Assembly: GCA_020186115.1 (NCBI GenBank)
Contig: WSYJ01000005.1
Span: forward strand, 365,974-429,973
Direction of reading: 5' to 3'
DNA from: Histomonas meleagridis
Lineage: Eukaryota > Parabasalia > Tritrichomonadida > Dientamoebidae
Length of the DNA stretch: 64,000 nucleotides
Below the pieces are notes generated by a model. That model did no database searches and was not told where the DNA came from. It was given only the letters and a program-made list of their open reading frames with translations. The first letter of the stretch is position 1. The number at the start of each line of letters is the position of its first letter. Positions 30,905-44,800 of this stretch are shown piece by piece. A program made the position numbers and the translations under genes.

Positions 30905-31240
30905 CATAGATTAAGGCACATTTTGACTCAGGATGAAACATGGATTTATTTTGTTAATTAAAGAAACTCGATGTGAATTGAATCTGGTGTGCAAAAACTT
31001 ACGAAATCCGAACAAACTATTAGGTCCAAAAAATGATTATATTCATTATATGGTCTATAACTGATGTTAAATCAATAACGATGCTCCCAGTTGGTCAAAA
31101 ATTTAATTGAATTTTTTTTTCGGAGGTTCACCATCTGACTTTTTTCTGTTCGAATATATGAAAAAAATGTTCAAAGGTGAAAAGTTCCGTTTTTTACACA
31201 AAGAAAAAAAATATTATAAAAAATTGATTAAGTCAGTATT
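30905..31240 (+). mobile_element. Mariner-like transposase relic (copy 3), internally deleted
   Basis: The plus strand reads ILTQDETWIYFVN (first catalytic Asp), a stop, then RSKKMIIFIIWSITDV and TMLPVGQKFN in shifting frames. A T run marks a jump to PSDFFLFEYMKKMFKGEKF, the segment around the third catalytic Asp. The piece carrying the second Asp (HxDN motif) is missing, so an internal deletion of roughly 80-100 codons is inferred at about 31105-31125. It abuts the Merlin-like relic. Confidence 0.75.
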
Positions 31241-32340
31241 AAAAATATAATGTTTGTTGATATCCATAATAAAAAAATTATAAAAAAAATTTTTATTAAT
31301 AATATTAATGGGCAGCGTAAAATAACGAAACCTTGTGGATCTAAATTAAATATTAATAAATTTGAATATATCAATAGGGAATAATTCAAATCATTTAATT
31401 TTTTTTTCCTGAATAAAAAATTCAACTTTGAATTTCATCAAAAGCTTGGGAAAATGTATGGAGTGTCAATATAAATGATCACAATGATTCTGCAAATTCA
31501 AAAATAAATGCATATTTATATGCAAGAATAAATTAAAAAATAAAAATTAATAAAATAATTTCAGGAATTGTAGATGACACGTCATCATGACATTTTCGTA
31601 CACAACACGAAATTTTAAAAGGTGATGTGAAAATGTGATTAAAATATTGTAATTCGTTTGAAATATCGTAAAAATTTCAAAATTTTCGATGATTTCAATC
31701 AAAAAGTAACATGGAACAAAATGGAACCAATGATGATGGCCCTGCATTGCCCCCAACTAGGAGATATCATATCAATCAGAAAATGAAAACACACCAGAAA
31801 TTCTAACTAAAATATTGGGGGAAAAGTCATATATCACATATATCGAACCAAATCTTATGAAAATGTTGAATATTAGGAATATAAATGCCGTTCTGGAGGG
31901 AGATGTAGAGCAAAATCAAAAAGTACTCTGAAGAAATACAGATGTAAAAGTAATATTTTTGATATCAAATTCAAAATCATGTTTAAAAAAATAGTTAAAC
32001 TAATCAATAGTAATTTCTCTCACACACATCCAACCACTCGAGATTTTTATAATAATTAGATGGGTCCATCAGATGAAACTCGTAATGGAATTATTTAACA
32101 TACAAGGCAGAATTAAAACACTCCATAAAGAAACATGTCCATATAAAAATAAAAATGGAAGCTCTGACGAAACTATTAAAGAACGATGTGATGAGGAAGA
32201 AAAAGACATAATAAAAAATATACAGTTAATTAATATGACGGATTACGGAATAAAGTTGGGAAATTATAAAATGCTGGATTATAATATATGAGAATTAACA
32301 CTTTATTTTAAAGACGCTTCATCCTGGCTATTAATAAACA
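31241..32340 (+). other. Unassigned stretch with short decayed plus-strand frames
   Basis: Fragments look like decayed coding sequence. One begins MEQNGTNDDGPALPPTRR at 31711, with a shifted continuation TPEILTKILGEKSYITYIEP to a stop near 31930. A 72-codon frame at 32073-32291 is rich in Lys and Glu. Both are on the plus strand and may belong to one ancient gene or element, but I cannot name a family. The rest is AT-rich filler. Confidence 0.3.
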
Positions 32341-32411
32341 AATAATATAATTAATATGTAATTCTTTCTCAATATTCTTAATGGCAGTCTCTGCCATTGG
32401 AGTGAAATTAT

Positions 32412-32815
32412 AAAAGTGATCTGATTTTCATAAATGGGACTGAAGATTTCGAAAAGTATGTTGAAATATTAAAAACACATGCAGTATTCCCCACACTTGA
32501 TCATATTTTCGGCAAACGTAATTGGATATGGCAATAAGATGGAGCATCATCTCATACCTTTCAATATACAAAAGAATTTCTTAATTCAAATATTAATAAT
32601 CGATAAAAATCTACAATTGTATGTTGACATCGAACATATTTATTTCGATATCGTTTAGAATAAAAATCATATACTCCACAATTACATTCTTCTAATAAAG
32701 TGGTCCCAGAAAAGTTTCCCAACAATATAATCGAATGTAGGGAAAATGATCTAAATCATATTCAAAAACTCGAAACAGTTTGGAAATATTTCTGCAAAAG
32801 TGACTGAAATATTGT
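32412..32815 (+). mobile_element. Tc1-like transposase relic (copy 2)
   Basis: The plus strand reads KSDLIFINGTEDFEKYVEIL, then HIFGKRNWIWQ, a stop in place of the second Gln, DGASSHTFQYTKEFLNS. This matches the Tc1 middle domain, where a Q-D-x-A-x-x-H motif carries the second catalytic Asp. Downstream frames still show scattered similarity (a QKLETVWKYF-like stretch). The first Asp region and the 3' part are not recognisable. It runs convergently into the next Tc1-like relic. Confidence 0.65.
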
Positions 32816-33340
32816 TTATTGATAATTTATGTGATCACCAATGATTTTAGATACTTCTATTAGGCGTTCGGGTATAGAATTTATCAGATTACTTATTAGT
32901 TCTTGAGTAATACTTTCCAATAAAAAATTATGGATGTAATTAAGTCTTCTTTTGTTCTGGGGGGCATTTCGGATCCTATTTGCTTCATTATAGACCATAG
33001 ATTTCCTATAGGATCTAAGTCAAGAAACATTGAAGGCCAGCCTTCCAATACATTGGCATAATTTTTAAGGTAATTTATAGTCTCAAATGAAGTGTTGGCA
33101 GAAGCACCATTTTGCATTAAAACCAATCCATCTTTAAAAATGTTGTTCATTGCAGGAATCATATCAGATCCATCAATAAGATCATCAATATATGTTGAAG
33201 AATCAACAGTTCCACGCTCTAATATTATAAGATTTGTCTTGTATCATTTTGATATTCCACCGAAAAGTCCTTTTTCAGGACATTTTTTTTCATGAACTTC
33301 TACCTCCCTGCATTGTACACCCCTTTTTCTATATATAATG
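32816..33340 (-). mobile_element. Tc1-like transposase relic (copy 3)
   Basis: The minus strand reads ERGTVDSSTYIDDL, IPAMNNIFKDGLVLMQNGASANTS (second catalytic region, where Asp appears replaced by Asn), INYLKNYANVLEGWP, then DLDPIGNLWSIMKQIG (third catalytic region, Glu of IENLW replaced by Gly). After a frame change it ends TQELISNLINSIPERLIEV and GDHINY. This is the standard C-terminal half of a Tc1-type transposase. Catalytic substitutions plus the frame change mean it is inactive. Confidence 0.8.
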
Positions 33341-33770
33341 GCCTGTAATCTTCTTTATTAAAACTAATCTGACTAAATTTCGTTATCTTATTTTTTTATG
33401 ATCGATCTCGAAAATTTCAAAATGCTTTTTTGGGCTTTCGAATAAAAAACAAAAGTTCAAATTCAAAATATAAATGAAAATAATAATAGTCAATATAAAT
33501 TTATATAAATTTTTTTCATTTTAATCTTGTTTTTAAGTTATACAAGATTTTCTATATATGATGACAAGATCAAAAACTCAAAAATCTGTCTTTGAAAATT
33601 TTTATAATTTATTTGTTATGTAAATAGGAATATTATAAATTCTTGAAGCAGTTTATTCATTATTAAGGGCTCTGTACAAAGAAGAAAAAATAACTTTTTG
33701 ATTTCATTACGGGTAGTCAAATTTTAATACTTTACGAAAAAAATTCGAAAGCAAATTCGATAAGCAGAAA
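33341..33770. other. AT-rich spacer
   Basis: No coding motif, inverted repeat or RNA gene was recognised between the Tc1-like relic and the two-ORF unit. Confidence 0.4.
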
Positions 33771-34394
33771 ATGTTTCGTTCCGAGATGGGTGAGCAATGC
33801 TCACAAGAAAAATCAGAAAATATAGTGATTAGTTACTTAATCATAAGCGATAGTAACATTTTCGAAAAATATAAAAAATATCAATTCGATGATAAGATTA
33901 AATTTTTTTTCTCTTGCCAACTATTTTTAGAAAAAATTATTAGCTCAATTCAGCTCTACACCATTATAGTCAATAAATTTGATATGCTTCAATTATATCA
34001 AAATTTATCTGCAATTCATCACTTTATGTTACATTATAATTCATTATTAAATGGAAGTCCAAATCAAAACAAAAACTGGTCAAATGATGAAATTTATTGT
34101 TTATTATTCAAACTCGTATTAACAAGTAACACATCAAATATTAAAATACCGACTAGATCAGAAAATGCATGTAGAACTAAAATTTTATCGATAATTAATT
34201 TAGTGAACAACACATCTTTATTCGAATGTTACCCTATTTCATATGAAATTAAAAATAATTATGATGAGGATAGAGTTGATAATAATGAAGTTCAAGTTAA
34301 TGCATATCAAATCGAAAGTATAAAATATATATACACAACACACCAAAAAAAAAAAGATAAGGGAAAAAGTTCAAAAAGAAATGTTAAAGAATAA
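33771..34394 (+). CDS. Uncharacterised protein with a SANT/Myb-like motif
   Basis: The 207-codon frame is intact from ATG to TAA with AAA after it. The first half is helical. Around residues 100-145 the pattern NWSNDEIYCLLFKLVLTSN, then IPTRSENACRTKILSII resembles a SANT/Myb-like helix triplet: an aromatic start, an acidic helix, and R-S-x-x-A-C-R-x-K on the third helix. The C-terminus is Lys-rich (HQKKKDKGKSSKRN). I do not recognise the family. It sits 89 bases upstream of a decayed DDE-like gene on the same strand, within a transposon cluster, so it may be the DNA-binding accessory protein of an element, as in Harbinger elements. Confidence 0.5.
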   Translation: MFRSEMGEQCSQEKSENIVISYLIISDSNIFEKYKKYQFDDKIKFFFSCQLFLEKIISSIQLYTIIVNKFDMLQLYQNLSAIHHFMLHYNSLLNGSPNQNKNWSNDEIYCLLFKLVLTSNTSNIKIPTRSENACRTKILSIINLVNNTSLFECYPISYEIKNNYDEDRVDNNEVQVNAYQIESIKYIYTTHQKKKDKGKSSKRNVKE

Positions 34395-34483
34395 AATGGA
34401 ATTTATGAGATCTTAGAAAAAAACAAAAAATATTAAACAAAATCCAATAATTGAGTTAGCTGTAAACGACATGAGTGATAAAA

Positions 34484-35534
34484 ATGAAATACAAATATGA
34501 TGATGATTTCGAACATGTAATTCATCAGTGTCGAAATAATTTAGGACTTGGTCATCATAAAGTTTATGATGATAGAACAAAAGCGTATTGGATCAATGAA
34601 TATATTTTAGGTTTCAAATCTTTTAAATTCCACCGTAATTTATTCCAAGGTCCATCAATAAATTCAATTAAAAAATGGATAAAGGAATCATTTATACCAT
34701 CTTCTGAAAAATTTTTGAATATTGATAATATAATTATAATCTATTTATTTTGGAAAAATCTCTATAACATCGACACTACAATAGCAACCCTATCCATTGA
34801 TGCAATGAAAGTCGATGAGGATTTGATTTTGGATAAAAATGGAAATGTTACAGGTATATTAGAACCAATTGTTTTAAAATATAAACCTGATGATTATCGT
34901 CGAGACATTAATCTATATAGAGAATTATGGAAAGAAAACGTAGACAAAAAAAATCTTATTGGAGGAATGTTTGTATTTACAATTTGTCCTCACTTTGCAA
35001 CACCATCCTTCCCTATTCATGTATATCTTTCAAATAATGGTGCAGCAAATGATAAGGTTGATAAAAAAATAAAAGAAATATGTATAAAATTAGAAGATGT
35101 TAATTTAAATATTACGATAATATCAACTGACTCTGATACTCATCATAGAAGCAAATTTGGAGAACAATTCAATGAAATATCAAAAGAATTTACAAATAAT
35201 CCATATTGAAATGAATTTCCAATTCCTACACAAATATATTCGAATGATATGGCCCATTTGTTAAAATGGGCCAGAAAAAGACTTGTAAAAAACAACAATT
35301 TATTTGTATGTAAAAATGATTAAATAAATTTTCAAAAGAAACATCAAAATGTTAATGTAGTTTATATTGATTTAATTAAGAGTTTTGATATTACGCTTAC
35401 TGATTGTTTTTCTAAAAATAGTAGTAGTCACGATGCAATAAATGACTTTTATCCGAATGCTATATTTAATGGAAGAACATCAGAAAATGCTATTATTCAT
35501 AATAAACATTGGGCTTCAGTTGTATATCTTTGAC
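34484..35534 (+). pseudogene. Unassigned transposase-like gene with two in-frame stops
   Basis: From the ATG at 34484 the frame reads to a TGA at 35207-35209, then continues in the same frame through a TAA near 35320 to a TGA near 35534. Motifs in order: LSIDAMKVDEDLILDKNGN (Asp within a strand-turn), LIGGMFVFTICPHFATPSFPIHVYL, ITIISTDSDTHHRSKFG, then YSNDMAHLLKWARKRLVKN. An Asp-containing strand, a T-D-x-D/G loop and a D-x-x-H-x-x-K-x-x-R motif resemble RNase-H-fold transposases of the P/Kolobok/Mutator sort, but I cannot assign one. The upstream ORF with a SANT-like motif may be its partner. Confidence 0.5.
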
Positions 35535-35882
35535 CTAGACGATCATTTTGGGTTTAAAAAGTGTATTGTATTGTATACAAATTTAAATGGAAAGTGACTA
35601 AATTCAAAGGAAATGAAATTTTTAAAAAATTATTTTATCTTCATAAAAATTTGTCTGCTGTCATTATATGTTATATACTATAATGTACTAAGCATATTAC
35701 AAATAATTTTAAAATTTAAAATAAATCTATAAGAGGGAAAGTTGGTTGACACTGTATTGTCTAATCACTTTTTACCAAAACATTTTAATAATTACTGTCA
35801 ATGTTTGGCGATCGATCTCCATAATGAAAAAACAAACAAAATATTAAAAATAATTTTTGAGTTTATTAATTTGCTGAAGTGC
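35535..35882. other. Spacer at the 3' end of the giant gene
   Basis: AT-rich sequence between the transposase-like pseudogene and the end of the minus-strand giant gene. No motif was recognised. Confidence 0.4.
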
Positions 35883-38800
35883 TTATTTTTGGTCCAATGC
35901 CTGTAGTCTTGCCTCGTTCTTTGCCAATATAATTCTTGCCTTAATAACTCTTGATTCTAATTCCAATCTCTTCAACAACGTTGTCTTTGTTGCCGCAGAC
36001 ATTTGTCTTGTTCCAGCCTTTGTTCTCTTTCCACCAGCAGCTGCAGCCTTTGCTTGAGCTCTTCTGTTATTTAATGATGTTTCAGCCATTGAAGAAAGTT
36101 GTTGAGCGTTTTGTAATATCATCTTCAGAGTGTCATTCAAAGTCTTTTCTTCAGTTTTATCAGCGTCGTTCTTAATTGAACCCAAGAAATCTTTGCACAA
36201 TGTTTGTAACTTATTAATTTGTTCGATTACAATTGTTTCAGGTTCTTTATGTTTACCATCAGCGATTTCATTAACGGCGTTAATTAATGGAGGAATTATA
36301 GTTGAAATAGTTTGGCCATGTTTAAGTAAATTATCAATGTTCTGAGTTTGAGGATGATCTTTAGCATGCATTATCACTTTAAGAATAGTATTAGTTAATG
36401 AAGAACCTATAGCTAAAGTTTGCATAGCCCATTCGCGTGTCATTGAAGAAGGCTTCGATTCGATCTTCTTATGACAATCAGTGATAGTTGTAGTAATGTC
36501 TTGAATTGGTTGAGCTACAGCCATTACTTTAACTACATAAGAATCACGTGTAGAAGATTCCTTAAGTGAAATTTCGACTGCTTCTTTACTATGATCTAAA
36601 ACAGAATCGAGATTTAATTTAATTTGTTTTAATGTATTTGTTGAAGTCTGAGACCAATCACCACGTAATAAAAGTTTAGAATGTAAACCTTTAATTAATT
36701 GATCAAAGTTTAATACAATTGTAGTCGCGCAACCTGTTAAAGCAGTTTGAAGTCTTAAAGTAAATGTTTTAACAGATACTATAAGGATTTGTTTAACAAT
36801 CTTCTCCATTAATGGGATTAAATCTAATAATTTATTAGTAAGTTGATCATTATTTGTAGTATTTATTATTGAAACAAATTTAGATTCTTCTGTTTGATAT
36901 TCTTTTATGAATTTAATTAAATCTTCATTAGCTTTAGAGATTGAGATCTTTGTATCTGGTACAGATGGCATTTCGAATGAACGTGGAAGTTTCTCTGCAT
37001 TAACAGTATCTGGATGTAATTGTGCAATTGTAGTTAATCTCATTAAAGCTGTTTCTAATTCAGTCATTGAACCTGTTAATACATAAATGTTATCTGCCAT
37101 TGATTCAACTTCTGTATTAGATGCAGAAGAACATAATTCTATTTGTGTTATAAATGTATTTAAGCAATTATTGAAATCGGATTCTGCTGATTTATCTTTG
37201 TTAAGTTTAAGTAATGATTCTGATGCTTTCTTTAATGAAGCAATGATTGATTTAACTTCATTTTGTTGTTTATCCATTATAGCTTTATAAGTTTCTGGGA
37301 TTTTAGCTTCTGATCTAGCAGTTAATGTAGATAAAGAGAATGAAATAGCCTTAGAAACGTTTTGTAAGAATTCAAGTTTCTTATTATCAATTTCTTCAAC
37401 TGGTTTATCTTTATCCCAATATTCTTGTTCATCAATCATATCATTAATTGAATCGACAACTCTAACAAATGATCGAGTAGATCTTTTAACAGTAGTTAAT
37501 GATACTGCTGAATTTTCCTTTAATTCAAATAATCCTTTAATAGCTAAAGCAGTAGTACGTGTCATCTTTAATAAATCTTTAATAGCTTGTTGAGATTTAC
37601 AATTAGAAACATTAGCACCTTTAATAGCAGAAGATTCCATTAATGAAATTAATTTAATGATATTATTAATTGATTTATCAGTAGCCATTACATCTTTCTC
37701 TTGGAATCCTTTAGCTAATGACTTAGTATACTTTTGTAATGTTTGTTTAGTATTAACAAATTGTTTACCAACACTTTGGAATGATTTAATTTCATTAACT
37801 GTCTTAAATGGATCATTAGTTTCTTTATTAATGATTTGTTCAAGTAATTTACATAAATCATCTGATTGTTTAATAAGTTGATCATCAAGTTTACCTTGTG
37901 TAGAATAAATATCTAAAACTTTAGGTTGAAGTCCAATAATTTTAGATGTAACTTCTTTAATGAATTGAATGTTATTACCTGCTTCATTAGTACGAACATT
38001 TAATGCTTGAATATCAATTAAACAACCATTAATTTCTTCAATATCTCTTCTTTGAATAGCTCTATGTAAGTTAGCAATAGTTTGCATTGCTTTCTCATGT
38101 AAATCTTCTTCTTTGTTATTCATTTCGGTAACTGCTTGAGCTACTTTAAGATTATTTAATAATTCTGCTAATGATTTACGATATTCAGTACCATCTTTAG
38201 GATTATTAGGTGCATCTACAGATGAAATAGCTAATTTCTTAATTAATTCAAATGAACGCATTGGATCATCAAACTTATTCTTTAATTGTTGGTTTAATTG
38301 TAGGATAACTTTAGTCATTGATGTAATTAATTGTGGTGAAATTTCAATTAATTGTTTAACTTGTGAATATGATGGTGTTGAAGAATGTAATAAATTGGTT
38401 AATAATTTAATAGCTGTAGTGTTTTCTGATACAAATATTTCTTTACATTCATCATTTGATAATTGTGACATTGTTGGGAATACTTGAATCATTGAAGTTA
38501 AAGCATCAACTACTGCATTAGTAATTTCAATATGTGAAGCCTTTTGATATAAATTAACATTTGTAATTTCATCAATACTTAAAACTTTCAATTCTGTATC
38601 AAATAATGAATTATTATTTTGATCTTTAGGTAATAATATTTGACAAAGTTCATTAATTACTGCTAAACGATTAGTTAAATCTTGTGTAGAAACTCCAGAT
38701 ATCATAGTATTAATTGCTTCTGGTGAGTTCATGATTGGTAATAATTTAATTGCCATATCATTAGCTTGTTGAACATCTTGTAAAGGTATTGAATTAGAAA

Positions 38801-41800
38801 CTAATTTCGCATTCTTCATTGAAGGTAATTCATTAATTTTAGCACTTAATAATGTTAATTGACTACAAAGTGCACAACGATTTGAATATTCTTGAGAAAT
38901 TTCAATCTTTTTAGTTAAATCAGATGAATTAATTTCAACGTTTAGAAGATCAACATCTTTTTGTTTAGATATACCATTAGAAATAATATTAAGTTTATCA
39001 TCTGAATAAACTTGTTGAATATTATTTTGTAATACATTAGTTAAATCATCAATTAATGAATAAATCATATAATTATCTTCAATTGAGTTTTGTGAAACTA
39101 AAGCTTTTAATTCATCTTTATTCTCATTTAATTTATAGAAATCATTAATCTTATTTTGTAATTTCATTGCATCATTCGTAGATAATTTTTTAATGTTTTC
39201 TTTAGAAAGTTCTACAAATGAATTATTTTCTTGTAATATTAATTGTTGAATTTCTCTTAAATCAGTTATAACATCATAAATAGTTTGTAATTTTTGACAA
39301 TTTTCTATTATTGTTTTAGATTCATCTGGTTTAATTAATGAATATGAATGATCTTTAGTTTGTCTTTGAATTAAAGCAGCACGATCAAATATTTCATTCT
39401 TCTTATAAACAGTTAATGCATGTTCATCAATAGATTTAATAGATTCACATAATTCATATTTCATTAATCCATAAGCATCTAAAATTTCTTCAGGTTTGAA
39501 TTGGTTTAATATTTCTTCTGGTGATTTAATATATAAATCATGGATTTTACTTACAATAATTTTAGCACTTAATAATTGATCAGAAGTTATTTCTTTCATA
39601 CGTTTCTCACATTCATTTAATTTAGCTTTAATTTCTGGATTATCTTCAATTAATTTAAGAATTTGTTGTGAATCAGAATTATTTAATGTTAATTTAGAGA
39701 TGAAATTAAAGATATTATTACTTTGTATTGATGACATTGAAACTAATAATTCTTGTGATGAAATAGAAATTGCTTTATTATTATGTTCTTGTAATAATAA
39801 TGATTGGAATCCTTGTTGAATTGCATCATTAAAATCTGGTACATATTTAGATATTTCTTGAATGAATGAAGATTGTGTTAAATGAATTAATTGTGCTTGA
39901 ATTGATTGAATAACTTCAGTTGCATTTGATAAACTATTTAATTTATTAGATAATTCTTTTTCATTCAAGAAAGTTAATTTTTTAATAATTGATAAATTCT
40001 TCTTTATTAAGTCTTGAGAAATTATATCTTCTTTTGAATTTGGATTATTAGAAATTAATTTATTATAAACAGAAATTAATTTAATAATGAAATATAAGTA
40101 AGTAATCTTAAATGCATTAGAATATAATGTTCTAAATATTAATGAAGGATCTAAGAATTCAAATACTAATGCTTTTTGATTTTGTTTAATAATTTCTTGT
40201 TGTTTAATATTAATTTGACGAATAATTTGTTTAATATTATGTGAAGTACTTGTGAAGTTATAATTGATTGAATTCTCATTAATTAATGTTAATGTATGAT
40301 AAATTATACGATGGATTCTAATACATTGTTCTAATGATAGATTCTTAATATACATATCTAAATTATCTTTAGACTTTTCTAAATCAATTAATGTTTGAAT
40401 TGTTTGTTGAATTTCTAATAATAATTGTGATGAAATTGGTGTTTCTAAAACTTTTTGACCTTCTGGTGTAGAAATGAATTTATAAATTTGTTGATTAACA
40501 ACACAAATTTCATGAAGAATTGAAATTAATGATTGTGACAAAAGAATTAAATCAGAGAATCCATGAATAATTGGATTACCATTAATTGGCTTAGAATTAA
40601 TAGTTTCATTAGGATAATAATTGAATAAACTATCAAATATATGTTGTTCCATATCTTTATTTTGTCTAATATAAGAATCAAATATTAATTTACAATTTGG
40701 TGATAATAAATTAATTATTATATTGGATAATAAAGCTTGATTTTCAATGATTTGATTTGGTGTCATTTGTGATTGAATTTCTTTAAGTTTTTGTAAATTG
40801 TTTAATGTTTCAAATTGTCGAAGGATTTGATTCTTATTTTCTTCAAATTGATTTGGTTTAATATTAATAGTGTTTAAGTTATTAATCTTCTTTAAGATAT
40901 TTGGAAATTGACAAAGTTGTTCTTGTTGTAATGAATGAATCATATTTTCTAAACTTGACTTTAAGAATGTAGTAATGAATAATTCTTGTTGATCTTGTGA
41001 TATAATTTCAATGTTTAATGCTTCACTAATATTCTTCTTAATATTATCTTGATCAATATCAATAATTGATAATTTACCTATTGATTGAATATTTTCAAGT
41101 TCAAGTTTCTTAGTATTATCAACTTCTTTTTGTTTTTGTTGTTCTTGATTTTGTTGTATAATTTTAATTGATTGTTCTAATTGACTAAATGCATTCTTAG
41201 CTATATCTAAACATACTTTATCATCAATTAAATTAAGTAAAATATCTTTTTGTGATATTACTCTATTAGATTCGATTAAATTAATTGATTTATCACTATA
41301 ATTCATTGGATAATGTTCACCAATTAATCCCTTTAAATGTTCTAATGAATTTAATATAACTTGTTGTTGTTGTGCAAATGTTTCAGGTGTAATTGAATTA
41401 AACAATTGTGAACAAGCTTTAGCTGCAGTATTAATAGAACTATCAATAGAAGAAATGATATCAATATAATTAATTTGAGATTTAGGTAAATTAAAGTCAT
41501 AAATAAATTGTTGTTGAGGCATAGAATATTGACAAACACTTAATTGTTTCTCTAATATATAAAGTGATGAATTAATTTCATTACCAAGTCGGACACCATC
41601 AAATGAATTAGGATATCTTTCCCAATATTGAATCACAGGGTTAATTGAAGATAAAATCTTTTGTTGTTCAAGAATTACATTCTTATTTGTAATATTATTT
41701 AATATGATTGGAATTGATTCTTTAATAAATTGTTTATATTTGATAGAAAGTGCATTCATTTGTACTGGATCGAAATATAATAAATAATCTTTAGTTGATA

Positions 41801-44800
41801 AATCATTAATAAATCCATGAATCTTTCTAAATACTTCTTTAGGTATTTTCTTTTCAGTTAAACGTAATTCATCAATAGTACATATTAATGAAGAAAGTTC
41901 ATTATGGAATAATGCTGAGAATATTAAATCTGTTTGATATACTAATTGAGAATATTCATTGAAACATTCTACAATTGGTTGAATTACTGAATCTAAATCT
42001 TTTTCATTTTCTGTGCTTTGAATTAATAATGATACATTAGTTTGTAATTCATGCATTGTAGAATAATTTAATATTGCTGCAGAAATTGATTGACAATTAA
42101 TTAACATTTTAGTATCGACATTTTGTAATGCTTTTTGAGTAGATTTATAATAATAACATGCAGAATCATTAGTAAATGAATTAGAATCATTAAATATTTC
42201 ATCAATATATTTCATTAAGTTTCGTAAAGTTTCGATACATTTAGCTGCTTTAATAGTTGTAGTAATTGTAGATAATTCTAAATGTCGAGTTCTTTGTTTA
42301 GCAGATTTATCAGTACAAGAAATAATCTTTTGTGCATCAATTAATTTATTTAAGCTATGTTTCATAAAGATTGGTTGTAAGATAGATGAAGCATAAGTTA
42401 CATAAATAGGTAATAAATCTTGATGATCATAAATCATTGATAATGAATCAGAATAATTATCATAAATTTCACCAGATATATTTTCATTAGTAATATCTAT
42501 TAAATCGACAACTTGATCATCTAAACCTGATAAAGTTTCTTCTGGTAAAATTTGTTTATTAATAATTAATGGCGCAGTAATTCTAATATCAACATGAGGC
42601 TTAGAAGTAAATTTAGAAGTAACTTCAAATAATGAAAGTAATGGATCAATTAAATCATCACATTCTGATTGTTTAAATAATTGTGGTAATGTTGTATAAA
42701 TTGATGAATATAAATCATCACAAAATGCTTGTTTTTGACGTGGCTTCATTTTAGATAATGAAGAATTCGCATAAGAAAGTGATGCTGATAATGCATTAAT
42801 CATAGTTTTAACATTATCTGGTAATCCATCGATATTTTGTTTAGCTGTATTCCAATCTTTCTCGACTTTCTTAATTGTATCTAATAATGATTTTTCAAAT
42901 TCTTTAGAACTTTCTGGTGTCATATGAGGTTTCATTAAATAACGTAATACATTATTAGTATTATATTGAATTGTTTTAGCTGAATCATGAAGTTTGTTCA
43001 TACCTAATACAGGTGAAATTAATTCTGTTGTCGATGTTACAAATAATAATGAATCACGTAAACGTGTCATTTTCTCTGTTAATAATTTTTCATTATTAAT
43101 ATTATTTGAAATTTCTTCATCAATTTTTCCAAGGTTTTGTATCATTTGATGAACTAATTCTTTAGTTTGTGGATGAGGTAATAATAAAGGTGATGCATGA
43201 ATTTCATTAAGGATATTCTTAAATTCACGTATTTGTATTGAAATTTCAGGTATAGATTCTTGAATTTCTGCTTCGGAATCAATTTTATGGAATTGTTTAG
43301 CATCGATTTCTGGCATTTGAACATTTGGTAAATGACGAACACAATTAACAGCATCATTACCTTTTTGTACAAATTGAGAAATTTCTTGTGCAAGTTTTTC
43401 ATTTAATTCTTTAGGTATTAATTGACGAATATTTGGTGGTAACATTGATATCTTAGCTTGTAAATTCAATATAGCATCTTTATCATTTAATGCTAATTGA
43501 TCATTATAATCTTTTTGATTAATATGTGAAGAAACTGAATGTTTAACTTGTTGAATAGCATTAACCCATTCATTGAAGATAGTTTGTGATTCATTATTAT
43601 CTTTAACCTTTTCACTTTTAGAGATATTATTAATAGTTTCTTGAAGTTTATCTAATGTTGGAATAAATTCTTTCAAACATCCTTTAGTAACTTCAATTGT
43701 AGGTGGTGGAACTTTAAGAATTTCTTTATATTTACGAACTGTATTATTTAATGGAATATTTTGATTATCTGCAGCATTAACAATTTCACGTTGATTCATA
43801 TGTTCTTCAATCTTTTCAATTGTATGATAAAATAGATCTGTTTTATCAGCAATTTTAGGTATTTTATTCTTTTGTTTTTGTAAGAATTCTATTTCACTTT
43901 TAAGTTGATCTGCTAACATTGGATTAGTTAAAGTTTCATCACTATTTAATATTTTTGCTAATACTTCAATTGATTCTTGAATAATGTTTGTAGCTTTAGT
44001 TATAAATTCTTTAGAAGGTTTAGGTCTATAATAAGAAATTTGTGTATTCTTTAATGCCTTTTTAGCAGAATCGAAATAATTAATTACAGAACCAATAATT
44101 AAATCTAAATCACCAATTGCTGGATATTCAAATATTAAGTTTTGTACATGTGTAAGAGATTTTTGGACTTTATCAATATAATTTTCGGCATCCTGAATAT
44201 AATTTTGTGAGAATGGTTTAGCATGAAGATGTTTACGATATTCATAACCATCGAAATAAATTTCTTCAACAGATTTAGTTCTTTGTTGAAGTTTTGTATA
44301 TAATTCATTATAATTTTTAACCATATCTTCATCACCAGTCTTATGCATTGTATTAGTTAATTGGAATAATTCTGCTTGTGCTTGATGGAATTGTACTATA
44401 TGTTGACATTTCATAAATTCTTCAGTAGGTATTGTTTCAATAAGTGTAGCATTTAAGTCACTATAAAGTCGTTCATATAATATTTGATGAAGTGGATCAT
44501 TAGAAGCCTTTTGTTGTAATGTAATAGTTTTACTAATATCAGGTAATTTCTTATAAGCATCTAAAGCTATAGTTTGAATTGCATATACTAAATCACCTGA
44601 TGAAGGGAAATCTTCAAATCGTGGAATTAAACCTTCTAATTTAGAATGGAATGTTTTAATTGAAGAAATTGTTGTATCAATGAATTTCTTTTCATCTGCT
44701 TTAAGTTTAGATAATGATAAATCATCAATTTTATCAGTACTTGTTAAGATTAATGATAAATCAGATTGTAATCTTGAAACATTTTGTGGTGTAATTGATA

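Noticed and set aside
25755-35534. RIP-like or deamination-driven inactivation of transposons (C to T stops)
   Set aside because: Some stops fit single transitions (Trp to TAG, CGA to TGA, CAA to TAA), but comparison of the two related mariner copies shows others that do not, and frame changes are common. General decay with AT-biased mutation explains it.
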